This document shows positions 21,838-30,702 of a stretch of DNA of 59,174 nucleotides, piece after piece. Both the position numbers and the translations under genes were made by a program. The DNA lies in NCBI GenBank assembly GCA_000276965.1, contig AKKQ01000007.1:1-59174 (forward strand). Direction: 5' to 3'. Below the pieces are notes generated by a model. That model made no database searches. It was not told the origin of the DNA and saw only the letters and a list, made by a program, of their open reading frames with translations. Positions within the stretch are counted from its first letter, which is position 1; each line of letters begins with the position of its first letter. Source of the DNA: Thiovulum sp. ES. Lineage in GTDB: Bacteria; Campylobacterota; Campylobacteria; Campylobacterales; Thiovulaceae.

Positions 21838-23028
21838 ATGAAAAAAATTATGATTTTAAAAAAAGATAATTTATTTTCATATTTTATACTCACAATCAGT
21901 CTTGCTTGGTTAATGATAGATACACTTAATGGAATAATTGGTTACTTTAAAGATTTATATATATTTTCATCTTTTTTTAGAGCCATAGTTTTCTTTGTAA
22001 TGTATATATACATATATAAGTATTTTTATAAAAATCTATTTTTTAACTTAACATCAGCTTTGTTATTCTTGCTTACAATAATTCATGTTATTTTATTTGC
22101 AAATGTAGAATCAGTGAAAATGGTTATAAAAGTTTTGATGCCGTTATTGATGTATTTTACATTTAATATTATGTTGAAAAAACAACATATTAGTTTTAAA
22201 AACATAAAGTTTATAATCATTATAAATACATCTGTTATTTTACTTAATTTATACCTATATTATTTTGGAATTGGTTTTGACAATTATGGAATTGATGATA
22301 CAACAAAGCTCTTAAAAGGTGGTACAGGTTTCTTTTATGCGGGTAATGAAGTTGGGGCAACATTAATTGCATTATTGATATTAAATATATTTATATTTTA
22401 CAAAAAAAATATTATTTTTATTTCTATTGTTGTGATGTTTTTTCTAATTGCATCTTTGGCACTAATGTCCAAAACAGCTATTTTTGGTGTATTACTAATT
22501 TATTTTTTATATCTTTTTTCAAGATATGCAGTAACAACAATACTAAGTTATCTATTTGTAACAATCACATCTACTATACTTTATGTATATAATATATTTA
22601 TAGAGCAAATTAATTTAACTATAGAAAGGTGGAGTTATTTTTATAATGAATATGGTGTTGTGTATTTATTTGGGGGTATTAAAAGATGGACTCATGTACA
22701 TCAATGGATATTAGATATTTCAGCTAATCCGTTTAGCTTGTTTTATGGGACTGGTTGGAGTGGTGAATGTGAAAATAATTTTTTTGATTTATTACAAGCC
22801 TTTGGAATTGCTGGATTTATCATTTTTATATTCTGGGTAGGAATATTCTTTAAATTATTTAAAACTAAAAAATATAATCCTAAAATGTACTTTGTCTCTC
22901 TATCATATGGTATTTTAATTGGAATTAGTTTTTTTGCTGGACATGTAATGCAATCTGCAATGTTGTCACTATTTTTAGTATTAGTCTCACATAGTAATAA
23001 GATTTATGCATTGTCAAATAAGCTATAA
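21838..23028 (+). CDS. Wzy-like O-antigen/capsule polymerase
   Basis: A 396-residue hydrophobic protein with about ten membrane helices and a larger periplasmic loop (roughly residues 260-315, containing HVHQWILDISANPFSLFYGTGWSG), the usual form of O-antigen ligase/polymerase proteins. Sequence similarity in this family is low, so the call rests on topology and position next to a flippase and glycosyltransferase. The ATG at 21,838 abuts AAGG; an in-frame ATG at 21,850 is an alternative start. Confidence 0.75.
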   Translation: MKKIMILKKDNLFSYFILTISLAWLMIDTLNGIIGYFKDLYIFSSFFRAIVFFVMYIYIYKYFYKNLFFNLTSALLFLLTIIHVILFANVESVKMVIKVLMPLLMYFTFNIMLKKQHISFKNIKFIIIINTSVILLNLYLYYFGIGFDNYGIDDTTKLLKGGTGFFYAGNEVGATLIALLILNIFIFYKKNIIFISIVVMFFLIASLALMSKTAIFGVLLIYFLYLFSRYAVTTILSYLFVTITSTILYVYNIFIEQINLTIERWSYFYNEYGVVYLFGGIKRWTHVHQWILDISANPFSLFYGTGWSGECENNFFDLLQAFGIAGFIIFIFWVGIFFKLFKTKKYNPKMYFVSLSYGILIGISFFAGHVMQSAMLSLFLVLVSHSNKIYALSNKL

Positions 23029-23054
23029 TTTTATATAATCTAGGGAGCTAAGCA

Positions 23055-24083
23055 GTGAAAATATTAATAATATCAAATATGTATCCATCACCACAAAAAC
23101 CATATAGTGGTATTTTTGTAAAAAATCAATATGACTATTTAAAGAAAGAGTTAAATCAAGATATTGAAATTTATGCAATGGAAAGAAGTTTTACAAATAA
23201 AATTGGAAGTATTTTTAAATATCTCAAAGCATTTTTATTATTTTTCCCATATTTATTTAAGAAATATGATGTTATTCATTTACATTATTTCTTTCCTATG
23301 GTAATTTTATCAGTATTCTATAAAATTTTATATCCAAAAACAAAAATAGTTGTTACTTTTCATGGATCAGATATAACAAACTTTGTAAATTCAAATTTAA
23401 GTAAAAGGTTTTTTACTAAATTAATAGATAGGTGTGATTATATTATTTCAGTAGGAAGTGATTTGTCAGAAATTATATTTAAAAAGTTAAATAAAAAGTC
23501 TGATTTAGTTTTAAGCGCAGGAATAGACGAACGTGTATTTTATGAAGAGGAATCTATTAAAAAAGAGTATGATTTTATTTTTGTTGGGTCGTTTATAAAG
23601 AGAAAAGGCTTAGATATATTACTTAAAGCAATACAAATAGTGGATAATAAAAATATTCGATATTGCATAGTAGGTTCAGGAGTACTAGAGAAAAATGTAT
23701 TAGAAGTTTCTAAAAAATATAATATAATTTTATTAAAAAACCAAACACAAGAGCAATTAAGAACATTATATAATCAATCAAAATTCTTTATTTTACCGTC
23801 AAGAGATGAGCCATTTGGATTAGTCGTCTCCGAAGCTATTTTTTGTGGAACACCTGCTATTGTATCAAATATAGGTGGTATGAAAGATCAAGTTAAGGAT
23901 GGAATTAATGGATTTATTTTAAAAGAAAACACTCATGATGAACTTGCAAAAAAAATAAAAGAAGTGGAAAATATTTCTGAAAAAGAGTATAAACAACTGT
24001 CTGTAAATGCTTTAAACTCAAACCAAGAACACTCATTAGAAAATATTTCAAAAAAATTAATAGAGATTTATAATGAACTTTAA
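23055..24083 (+). CDS. Glycosyltransferase family 4
   Basis: A 342-residue GT-B fold transferase. The N-terminal domain begins ILIISNMYPSPQKPYSGIFV, with the mid-domain FHGSDITNF. The C-terminal donor-binding domain has FVGSFIKRKGLDILLKA and the EX7E motif within DEPFGLVVSEAIFCG. The GTG start has AGGGAG upstream. It adds one sugar of the repeat unit; donor and acceptor cannot be read. Confidence 0.9.
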   Translation: MKILIISNMYPSPQKPYSGIFVKNQYDYLKKELNQDIEIYAMERSFTNKIGSIFKYLKAFLLFFPYLFKKYDVIHLHYFFPMVILSVFYKILYPKTKIVVTFHGSDITNFVNSNLSKRFFTKLIDRCDYIISVGSDLSEIIFKKLNKKSDLVLSAGIDERVFYEEESIKKEYDFIFVGSFIKRKGLDILLKAIQIVDNKNIRYCIVGSGVLEKNVLEVSKKYNIILLKNQTQEQLRTLYNQSKFFILPSRDEPFGLVVSEAIFCGTPAIVSNIGGMKDQVKDGINGFILKENTHDELAKKIKEVENISEKEYKQLSVNALNSNQEHSLENISKKLIEIYNEL

Positions 24084-24591
24084 AAGAAAAATTTTTTATC
24101 TATTTTACATATCTTTATTTCGTTTTACTCCAGAAGATTATAGACCCTATTCACTATTTTTTCCAAAAGTTAGAAATTGGTTAGTAAAAAAATTTACAAA
24201 CAGTTGTGGCAAAAATATTAGAGTTAAACACAATGCCGATATATCTCCAAATATTTGGATTGGTAAAAACTCAGAGCTAGGAACAAGATGTATGATACAT
24301 GGGAATGTTCATATTGGAGATAATGTAATTATGGGACCAGATGTAAAAATATATGCAAGAAATCATAAATACGAAAGATTAGACACACCTATAAGAGAAC
24401 AAGGAAAACACTATTTGAAAACAGAAATAGCTAATGATGTTTGGATTGGAGCAAACTCTATTATTACAGCAGGTGTTAAAATTGGAAATCATGCAATAAT
24501 AGGGGCTGGTGCAGTTGTAACAAAAGATATTCCAGATTTTGCAATTGTTGGAGGTGTTCCAGCAAAAATCATAAAGTTTAGAAATGAATAA
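24073..24591 (+). CDS. Hexapeptide-repeat acetyltransferase
   Basis: A 172-residue left-handed beta-helix acyltransferase of the WcaF/NodL/maltose O-acetyltransferase type. Hexapeptide repeats run from about residue 55 (ISPNIWIGKNSELG) to 160 (IGAGAVVTKDIPDFAIVGGVPAK), with the catalytic-type loop RNHKYERLD. It overlaps the GT4 gene by 11 bases and probably O-acetylates the polysaccharide. Confidence 0.9.
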   Translation: MNFKRKIFYLFYISLFRFTPEDYRPYSLFFPKVRNWLVKKFTNSCGKNIRVKHNADISPNIWIGKNSELGTRCMIHGNVHIGDNVIMGPDVKIYARNHKYERLDTPIREQGKHYLKTEIANDVWIGANSIITAGVKIGNHAIIGAGAVVTKDIPDFAIVGGVPAKIIKFRNE

Positions 24592-25444
24592 ACTCATCTA
24601 CCTCATCGGTGCAGGACGAAGTGGAACAACAGCACTTGCCACTTTTTTAGGAAATAGTAGAGATATTACAACTATTGGAGAGATGCATCAGTTTTTTGAA
24701 CATTTAGAAAAAGGTAAAAGTTGTTCTTGCGGAAAAGAGTTTTTAGAGTGTAAATTTTGGAATCCAATTTTAGAAAAACTTCCAAAAGAGTTTTTAGAGA
24801 ATCCAAAAAAATTTCAAGAATTTACAGAGCAATTTGAGTATCACAGTTCAATACCAAAATATCTTTTTAGAAAATTTAGAGTCGATGAGGTTCAAAAATA
24901 TTTAGAAATAAATGAAGCTATTTTTTCAGGATTTCAAAACAGATATATTTTAGACTCTGCAAAATATATTGGTCGCTATTTAGGATTAAGAAAATCTAAA
25001 AAACTAGAAGTAAAAGCCATCTATTTAGTTCGTGATGTTCGAGGAGTTGTAGACTCTTTTTCAAAACAGGTTCAATCTTCAAGAAAACCTTTAAGTTCCA
25101 TTGTGTATTGGTTAATCATAAATTCAATTGCAGAAATTATTTATAGATTTTCAAAAGAAAAAATCTTAAAAATTAAATATGAAGACTTGATTGAAACACC
25201 TATTTCCGAATTTGAAAAAATTGAAAAGTTTTTAGATTTAGATTTAAGTGAGATAAAAAATAGAATAGAAAAAAGCGAACCTTTTGAAATGCCCCATATA
25301 GTTGGTGGAAACAGAATAAAAAGTAGTAAAGAGATATATTTTAAAAGTGACATAGCTTGGAAAAATAAAATGAGTCGATGGAAACAAGTTCTGTACTACT
25401 TTTTAGCTTTTCCAATTATGATTTTGAACGGATTTAAACTTTGA
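24584..25444 (+). CDS. PAPS-dependent sulfotransferase
   Basis: A 286-residue sulfotransferase. The 5'-phosphosulfate loop is GAGRSGTT (residues 9-16), the 3'-phosphate segment is RDVRGVVDSFS (150-160), and a cysteine motif CSCG...CKFW (47-59) is shared with many bacterial polysaccharide sulfotransferases. It overlaps the acetyltransferase gene by eight bases. PAPS would come from the cysDNC genes 9-12 kb upstream, and PAP be removed by CysQ. Two CGATGAGGT copies lie here, the first after the motif-free stretch. Confidence 0.9.
   Translation: MNKLIYLIGAGRSGTTALATFLGNSRDITTIGEMHQFFEHLEKGKSCSCGKEFLECKFWNPILEKLPKEFLENPKKFQEFTEQFEYHSSIPKYLFRKFRVDEVQKYLEINEAIFSGFQNRYILDSAKYIGRYLGLRKSKKLEVKAIYLVRDVRGVVDSFSKQVQSSRKPLSSIVYWLIINSIAEIIYRFSKEKILKIKYEDLIETPISEFEKIEKFLDLDLSEIKNRIEKSEPFEMPHIVGGNRIKSSKEIYFKSDIAWKNKMSRWKQVLYYFLAFPIMILNGFKL
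24599..24608 (-). repeat. CGATGAGGT copy (CGATGAGGTA, sulfotransferase)
   Basis: Antisense copy at codons 6-9; the gene strand encodes Y-L-I-G inside the nucleotide-binding strand. Confidence 0.7.
24883..24892 (+). repeat. CGATGAGGT copy (CGATGAGGTT, sulfotransferase)
   Basis: Sense copy encoding V-D-E-V-Q. Confidence 0.8.
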
Positions 25445-26376
25445 GAAATATATTTATAACTTTAGACTATGAACTCTTTTTTGGCTCAAATAGTGGAACA
25501 GTAGAAAAAAGTATTCTCTATCCAACAAATAAGCTCTTAGAGGTTTTAGATAAATACAATGTGAAAGCCTCGTTTTTTGTAGATAGTGGCTATCTATTAA
25601 AATCTGGAGACAAAGAAGTTATTTCTCAAATAGAAAAGCTTTCAAAAGAGGGGCATGATATTCAACTTCATATTCATCCTCATTGGGAAGATAGCTACTT
25701 TCAAGATAGTTGGAAAATGGATACAACACGATATAGACTTCACCAATTTGAAAATATAGATGAAATTGTAGGTAAGTATAAAAAAGCTCTTACTGATATA
25801 GTTGAGAATCAAGTTTTTGTGTTTCGTGCTGGAGGCTGGTGTATTCAACCATTTGATAAAATTAAAGATGCTCTAAAAAAAGAGAATATATGGCTAGACT
25901 CAACACTATTTTATGGTGGAAGAAACAAGAGTGAAACCCATTTTTTTGACTTTAGAAACTCTCCAAAAATGGATTTTTGGCAATTTGAAGAAGACCCTCT
26001 AATAGAAAAAGATGGTTTTTTTACGGAAATTCCAATTTCAAGTTATAAACTTTCACCTCTCTTTTTCTGGAAACTAGCATTTTTTAAAAAGTTTGGTGGG
26101 CAAAAGTATAAATCTTTTGGAGACGGAAGTGCTATCGGTGGTTCAAAATGGGACAAGATAAGAATGCTAACCTCTTTTTCTTGGAGTCCTGTCTCAATTG
26201 ATGGTTATAAATCCTCATTTCTCCAAAAAGCATTTGAAGAGTTTTCAGAGAAAAATTTTGTAATAATAGGACATCCAAAGGCATTGAGTAAGTACTCTTT
26301 AAAAAAGCTTGAAGAATTTATAAAGAAAAATATTTCTGAAAACTTTACGACCTATTCAAAAGAGTTTTTAAAATGA
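25441..26376 (+). CDS. Polysaccharide deacetylase family protein
   Basis: A 311-residue NodB-like protein. The first motif ITLDYELFFGS carries the likely catalytic aspartate and the metal motif is HIHPHWED (residues 76-83); FRAGGWCIQ matches a later family motif. The TTG start overlaps the sulfotransferase stop. It probably N-deacetylates an amino sugar of the polysaccharide, which could create a site for further substitution. Confidence 0.83.
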   Translation: MRNIFITLDYELFFGSNSGTVEKSILYPTNKLLEVLDKYNVKASFFVDSGYLLKSGDKEVISQIEKLSKEGHDIQLHIHPHWEDSYFQDSWKMDTTRYRLHQFENIDEIVGKYKKALTDIVENQVFVFRAGGWCIQPFDKIKDALKKENIWLDSTLFYGGRNKSETHFFDFRNSPKMDFWQFEEDPLIEKDGFFTEIPISSYKLSPLFFWKLAFFKKFGGQKYKSFGDGSAIGGSKWDKIRMLTSFSWSPVSIDGYKSSFLQKAFEEFSEKNFVIIGHPKALSKYSLKKLEEFIKKNISENFTTYSKEFLK

Positions 26377-27107
26377 GAATAAATATATTTAATTGTCCAA
26401 TTGACACTTTTACAATGGCAGAGACAATCGAGAAGATAGATAAGTCTATACAAAATAGAAACCATCTCCATCATGTAGTTGTAAATGCTGCAAAACTTAT
26501 AAATATGCAAAAAGATATAGAGCTTTACAATTCAGTTGTAAATGCAGATATTATAAATCCTGATGGTCAGGCTGTTGTTTGGGCAAGTAGGATTTTAAAA
26601 CAACCTTTACCTGAAAGAGTAGCTGGAATAGATATTATGCAAAATATTGTAAAACTTGCATTTGAAAAAGGGTATAGGATTTTCTTTCTTGGTGCAAAAG
26701 AGGAAATTGTAAAGGGTGTTGTAGAAAGATACAGTAAAGAGTTTTCATCAGAAATAGTTGCTGGATATAGAAATGGTTACTTTGGAAAAGAAGAAGAGAG
26801 TGTTGCAAGAGAGATAGCTGAAAGCAGAGCAGATATTCTTTTTGTTGCTATCTCTTCACCAACTAAAGAGATTTTTTTAGAGAAGTATAAAGAGATTATA
26901 GATGCTCCATTTATAATGGGAGTTGGTGGTAGCTTTGACGTTGTTTCTGGAAAAGTAAAAAGAGCTCCACTCTGGATGCAAAAGTCTGGATTGGAGTGGT
27001 TCTTTAGGTTTTTACAAGAACCTCGAAGAATGTGGAGACGAGCTTTTATTACAAATGGAAAATTTATTTTATTAGTATTAAAAGAGTATTTAAAAAACAA
27101 AAAGTAA
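26373..27107 (+). CDS. wecG: WecG/TagA/CpsF-family glycosyltransferase (GT26)
   Basis: A 244-residue GT26 transferase. Family marks are NAAKLINMQKD, INPDGQAVVWASRIL, LPERVAGIDIM, FFLGAKEE and GVGGSFDVVSGKVKRAP. In enterobacterial common antigen the family moves ManNAcA onto lipid-linked GlcNAc. With wecB and wecC in the same locus, ManNAcA is the likely donor here. It overlaps the deacetylase by four bases. Confidence 0.88.
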   Translation: MRINIFNCPIDTFTMAETIEKIDKSIQNRNHLHHVVVNAAKLINMQKDIELYNSVVNADIINPDGQAVVWASRILKQPLPERVAGIDIMQNIVKLAFEKGYRIFFLGAKEEIVKGVVERYSKEFSSEIVAGYRNGYFGKEEESVAREIAESRADILFVAISSPTKEIFLEKYKEIIDAPFIMGVGGSFDVVSGKVKRAPLWMQKSGLEWFFRFLQEPRRMWRRAFITNGKFILLVLKEYLKNKK

Positions 27108-27110
27108 ATT

Positions 27111-28058
27111 ATGAATATTTTAAATATTGCAAAAGAAGTTTTTGAAATTGAATCTCAGGAAATCAGAAATATTTCAAATGCACTAACTGAAGATTTTGAA
27201 AAATCTGTAAATGAAATTTTAGCTTCAAGTGGAAAAGTTGTTGTTTCTGGAATGGGAAAATCTGGGATCATTGGAAAAAAGATTTCTGCAACTCTCTCCA
27301 GCACTGGAACGGCTAGTTTTTTTCTCCATCCAGCAGAAGCATATCATGGAGATTTAGGAGTTGTTGAAAAAGATGATGTGATTCTTTTAATTTCAAACTC
27401 TGGTGAAACTGATGAAATTTTAAAAATAGTTCCTTTTTTTAAGAAATATGGAAATAAAATAATTTCTATGAGTGGAAATCCAAATTCTACTCTTGCAAAA
27501 AACACAGATTTCCATTTAAATATTGGTGTGGAAAAAGAGGCTTGTCCGCTACAACTTGCACCAACAAGTTCTACAACGGCAACTCTTGTAATGGGTGATG
27601 CACTTGCAGTTGCACTTATGAAAATGAGAGATTTTAAAGATGTTGATTTTGCAAAATTTCACCCTGGTGGAAGTCTTGGAAAACGACTACTTTCAAAAAT
27701 TAGTGATGTGATGAAGAAAGAGAATTTACCAATTTGTGAAAAGTCGACCTCATCGAAAGAGATAATTCATCAAATTAGTTTTGGAAAAGTTGGTTCTGTT
27801 GTTGTTTTGGAAAATGAGCAAATTATTGGTGTTATCACCGATGGAGATATTCGTCGAGCGATGGAGACAAAAGAGGAGACTTTTTTTTCTTTAAAAGCTG
27901 AAGACTTGATGTCGAAAAATCCAAAAACAATCTACGAAAATCAAAACCTAGAAGAAGCAAGTGAAGTTATGAACAAATACAAAATAAATTCTCTTCTTGT
28001 TTTAGATGAGAAAGAGAATTTTGTCGGAATTGTTAAAATGTATGATTTGAAATCTTAA
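27111..28058 (+). CDS. kdsD: Arabinose-5-phosphate isomerase (KdsD/KpsF)
   Basis: Converts ribulose-5-phosphate to arabinose-5-phosphate, the first step to Kdo. Its 315 residues hold an N-terminal SIS domain ([36 protein letters not shown]) and two C-terminal CBS domains (about 200-315; [13 protein letters not shown]). It is the last gene of the plus-strand locus and overlaps lptB tail to tail by four bases. Confidence 0.94.
   Translation: MNILNIAKEVFEIESQEIRNISNALTEDFEKSVNEILASSGKVVVSGMGKSGIIGKKISATLSSTGTASFFLHPAEAYHGDLGVVEKDDVILLISNSGETDEILKIVPFFKKYGNKIISMSGNPNSTLAKNTDFHLNIGVEKEACPLQLAPTSSTTATLVMGDALAVALMKMRDFKDVDFAKFHPGGSLGKRLLSKISDVMKKENLPICEKSTSSKEIIHQISFGKVGSVVVLENEQIIGVITDGDIRRAMETKEETFFSLKAEDLMSKNPKTIYENQNLEEASEVMNKYKINSLLVLDEKENFVGIVKMYDLKS
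27746..27755 (-). repeat. CGATGAGGTC copy, exact (kdsD)
   Basis: Antisense copy followed by G (CGATGAGGTCG); the gene strand encodes S-T-S-S-K in the linker between the SIS and CBS domains. Confidence 0.9.
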
Positions 28059-28777
28059 AATTTGAAATCTTCTCCTAAATAGTGAGTTCTCACAAGTTCA
28101 TTTTCTGCAATCTCATCACTGCTACCACTTGCAAGAAGAGAACCAGATTTAATAACAAAAGCGGTATCACAAGTTTGTAGAGTTTCTCGAACATTGTGAT
28201 CTGTAATCAAAATTCCAATATTCATCTCTTTCAACTGTTTAATCACTTGACGAATATCAAAAACAGCAATTGGATCGACTCCTGCAAAAGGTTCATCAAG
28301 AAGTAAGAATTGCGGTGAATTTACCAAAGCACGAGCAATTTCAACTCTTCGTCGCTCTCCACCAGATAGAGAACCGCCCAAATTATGTCGAATAGGTTCT
28401 ATATTAAAAAGTTGCAAAAGCTCTTCTAGTTTTCTTCGCCGTTTCGTTTTGCTACTAATTGTAACTTCACTCGCTAGAAGAATATTCTCTTCAACGGTCA
28501 AATCTTTAAAAATCGATGATTCTTGAGGTAAATATCCAATTCCATACTTTGCTCTTTTGTGAATAGGTGCTTTTGATATGTCAGTCCCGTTTAATAAAAC
28601 TTTTCCTGAATCTTGTGGCAAAAGTCCTGAAATCATATAGAAAGTTGTCGTTTTTCCAGCTCCATTTGGACCAAGAAGCCCAACAACTTCTCCAGAATTT
28701 ACCTCAAGAGAAATATCCCGAACAATAATTTTATTTTTGATTATTTTTTGTAATTTTGATGCAACTAATTTTGCCAT
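28055..28777 (-). CDS. lptB: LPS export ABC transporter ATPase
   Basis: The cytoplasmic ATPase of the LptB2FG complex, which extracts lipopolysaccharide from the inner membrane. Its 240 residues include Walker A GPNGAGKT (36-43), the Q-loop [10 protein letters not shown], the signature [15 protein letters not shown] and Walker [13 protein letters not shown]. It overlaps tsaE by 13 bases. In Campylobacter rpoN follows lptB; here the polysaccharide locus ends against it instead. Confidence 0.96.
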   Translation of the reverse strand: MAKLVASKLQKIIKNKIIVRDISLEVNSGEVVGLLGPNGAGKTTTFYMISGLLPQDSGKVLLNGTDISKAPIHKRAKYGIGYLPQESSIFKDLTVEENILLASEVTISSKTKRRRKLEELLQLFNIEPIRHNLGGSLSGGERRRVEIARALVNSPQFLLLDEPFAGVDPIAVFDIRQVIKQLKEMNIGILITDHNVRETLQTCDTAFVIKSGSLLASGSSDEIAENELVRTHYLGEDFKF

Positions 28778-29196
28778 TTATCACTCACTGCATAAATTCT
28801 GTATTCGCTATTTTCATTGGAAATCTTCAAGTGCCAAAATTTAAAACCATACATTTTTAAAAGTTTTGCTAATTCTTCATTTCCCCACTCGATGAGGTGA
28901 TAACCACTTTCACCAAGCATATCTAAAAGTCCCAATTTTAAAAACTCATTTACATTTTTTTGATAAATGTCGTAGTGATAAATCTTTGCACCGTAAATAT
29001 TTTGAATTGTATAAGTTGGTGAAGAAACATCTTCGTCGATTCCGCAATATTTCACAAACTCTTTTACAAAAGTTGTTTTTCCTGAAGCAAGATTTCCCTC
29101 TAGCAAAACAATCGCATTTGTGCTGTTTATCATCGCTAAAATTTCTGCAACTGCTTTTGGAACAACTGCCTCTTTTACTTTAAATCTTTTTATCAT
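28765..29196 (-). CDS. tsaE: tRNA threonylcarbamoyladenosine synthesis ATPase
   Basis: TsaE acts with TsaB and TsaD to make t6A37 in ANN-decoding tRNAs. The 143-residue protein has the P-loop [16 protein letters not shown] (residues 33-48), the switch region [11 protein letters not shown] and YHLIEWGNE. The pairing with lptB is conserved in Campylobacterota. Confidence 0.94.
   Translation of the reverse strand: MIKRFKVKEAVVPKAVAEILAMINSTNAIVLLEGNLASGKTTFVKEFVKYCGIDEDVSSPTYTIQNIYGAKIYHYDIYQKNVNEFLKLGLLDMLGESGYHLIEWGNEELAKLLKMYGFKFWHLKISNENSEYRIYAVSDKWQN
28890..28899 (+). repeat. CGATGAGGT copy (CGATGAGGTG, tsaE)
   Basis: Antisense copy; the gene strand encodes H-L-I-E-W. Confidence 0.8.
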
Positions 29197-29226
29197 TTTT
29201 TATAACCAATATAACTATCTCATTTT

Positions 29227-29235
29227 TGATACAAT
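29227..29235 (+). promoter_or_regulatory. Extended -10 promoter of the STAS-CheX gene
   Basis: TGATACAAT matches an extended -10 in the 74-base divergent gap between tsaE and the STAS-CheX gene. The predicted transcript start is near 29,242. Confidence 0.5.
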
Positions 29236-29270
29236 AGTATCAACTAAACCGAATTATAAGAAAAAATCTA

Positions 29271-30698
29271 TTGAAAGCTACAATTAGAAAAGAGATCGCT
29301 GTATTTTATCCCAACAAAACCTTTGTTGATTCTGGCAATGTGAATGATGTTTTGTCAAGTGATGATCTAAAAAGTACAGTTTTTAACAAAAGGGTTTCAA
29401 CTGTTCTTGTCTCCCTAAAATTTGTTCATTATTTTAATGCAATTGGAATTTCTATTATTGTTGAAAGATTGAATTGGATTCAGGAAGAATGGAAGCAGAA
29501 AATGGAAGCCAAAAAACCTTTACGAGTAGGTTTTTGTGATTTGAATGAAGAGAAACACAATTTATTAAATCATATATTTGGAAAAGAACCAAATTTTGAT
29601 ATTTACAAAACATTTGAAATTGCAATGCTATTTTCAACAAAAGCATTTGGAAGAAACGATGAAAAAATCCTACTTTGGAATAGCGATTATGAGCAGAGAA
29701 CTTACCAAGGATTTGAACTTCTTGAAAATAATCATAATCTTTTAATTGCTCACTCTGAAAAAGATTTCACAAACTATTTTACAAGTCCAAAAATGCATTT
29801 TTCAATGGTTGTTCGAGATTCTTACATTAACATTGCAAAAAAAGTGAAATTTGCGACTGTTCATGAAAACTCTATTATTTACAATTTTGAGGGTTATATT
29901 GACTCAAGAATCGATTTTAAATTCAATATGATTTATCATGACGAAGCAATTGCAAGTGGTTTTAAGCTTTTTATTTTTGATTTAAATAGTGTTGTCGGAA
30001 TGAATGCAAAAGGAAAGCTGTTTTTTGAGAAGATTAAAGAAAGTAGTAAATCCGTAAATATTGTTGTTACTGAAACAGGAAAAAACTCGTTAAATACAAA
30101 AAAAGAGTTTGAAAAATTAGATATTCCTATTTTTAAAGATTTAAAAACAATTCTAGAAAATAAACCACTTTTTAAAAGTCTTGGTGGAGAAATAGTTGAT
30201 ACAAAAAAGAGGAAACATGGAATTTCAAAGGACCTCATCGAGCAAATTCCAATTTTTCTTAATGCCACAATTTCAACTTTTGAAGTTATGCTTCAATTTA
30301 TGGCAAAAAAGAGAAATCCTCCTAAAGTTCAAAAATTAGATGTAAGTGAAATTCACGGAAAGATTATGATTGCATCGATTGCATTTCACGGAGATTTAGA
30401 AGGCTTTATTATTCTTGTTTTTCCTTATAGACTCGCAAAACATAGTTCTCAAATAATTATTGATGGGGAAATAGAAACAGTTGCTGAAGTCCTTGACACA
30501 ATTGGTGAATTTACAAATATTATTGCAGGAAGAACAAAAGCTGATTTTTCTGAAGAGGGAATTGGAATTTCAATAACTCTGCCAAAAACATACACATCAA
30601 TTGAAAGTCTTGGCAAAGTTATAAACCTAACAAGAGTTGGTGTTCAAATGGATTTATCTTTTGATGATGAAAATTTTATATTTTTTCTCACTCGATGA
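29271..30698 (+). CDS. CheX-type chemotaxis phosphatase domain protein with N-terminal STAS-like regions
   Basis: A 475-residue cytoplasmic protein. Residues 320-475 match the CheC/CheX family: FLNATISTFEVML, a GKIMIASIAFHGDLEGFIILVFP sheet and the active-site ExxN motif in GEFTNIIAG. This domain dephosphorylates CheY-P in other bacteria. Residues 1-110 and 190-310 look like STAS-type folds (KFVHYFNAIGISIIVERL; FKLFIFDLNSVVGMNAKGKLFFE). It starts with TTG, and its stop overlaps the next gene's ATG. A link to flagellar behaviour is supported by flagellar genes nearby, but is inferred. Confidence 0.78.
   Translation: MKATIRKEIAVFYPNKTFVDSGNVNDVLSSDDLKSTVFNKRVSTVLVSLKFVHYFNAIGISIIVERLNWIQEEWKQKMEAKKPLRVGFCDLNEEKHNLLNHIFGKEPNFDIYKTFEIAMLFSTKAFGRNDEKILLWNSDYEQRTYQGFELLENNHNLLIAHSEKDFTNYFTSPKMHFSMVVRDSYINIAKKVKFATVHENSIIYNFEGYIDSRIDFKFNMIYHDEAIASGFKLFIFDLNSVVGMNAKGKLFFEKIKESSKSVNIVVTETGKNSLNTKKEFEKLDIPIFKDLKTILENKPLFKSLGGEIVDTKKRKHGISKDLIEQIPIFLNATISTFEVMLQFMAKKRNPPKVQKLDVSEIHGKIMIASIAFHGDLEGFIILVFPYRLAKHSSQIIIDGEIETVAEVLDTIGEFTNIIAGRTKADFSEEGIGISITLPKTYTSIESLGKVINLTRVGVQMDLSFDDENFIFFLTR
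30231..30240 (-). repeat. CGATGAGGTC copy, exact (STAS-CheX gene)
   Basis: Antisense copy; the gene strand encodes K-D-L-I-E. Confidence 0.9.
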
Positions 30699-30702
30699 GG
30701 TT
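30693..30702 (+). repeat. CGATGAGGT copy (CGATGAGGTT) spanning a stop/start junction
   Basis: The motif contains both the TGA stop of the STAS-CheX gene and the ATG start of the prepilin-like gene. Confidence 0.8.

Noticed and set aside
16071-28058. Mobile element or phage origin for the polysaccharide locus
   Set aside because: No transposase, integrase, terminal repeats or tRNA-linked attachment site is visible at either edge.
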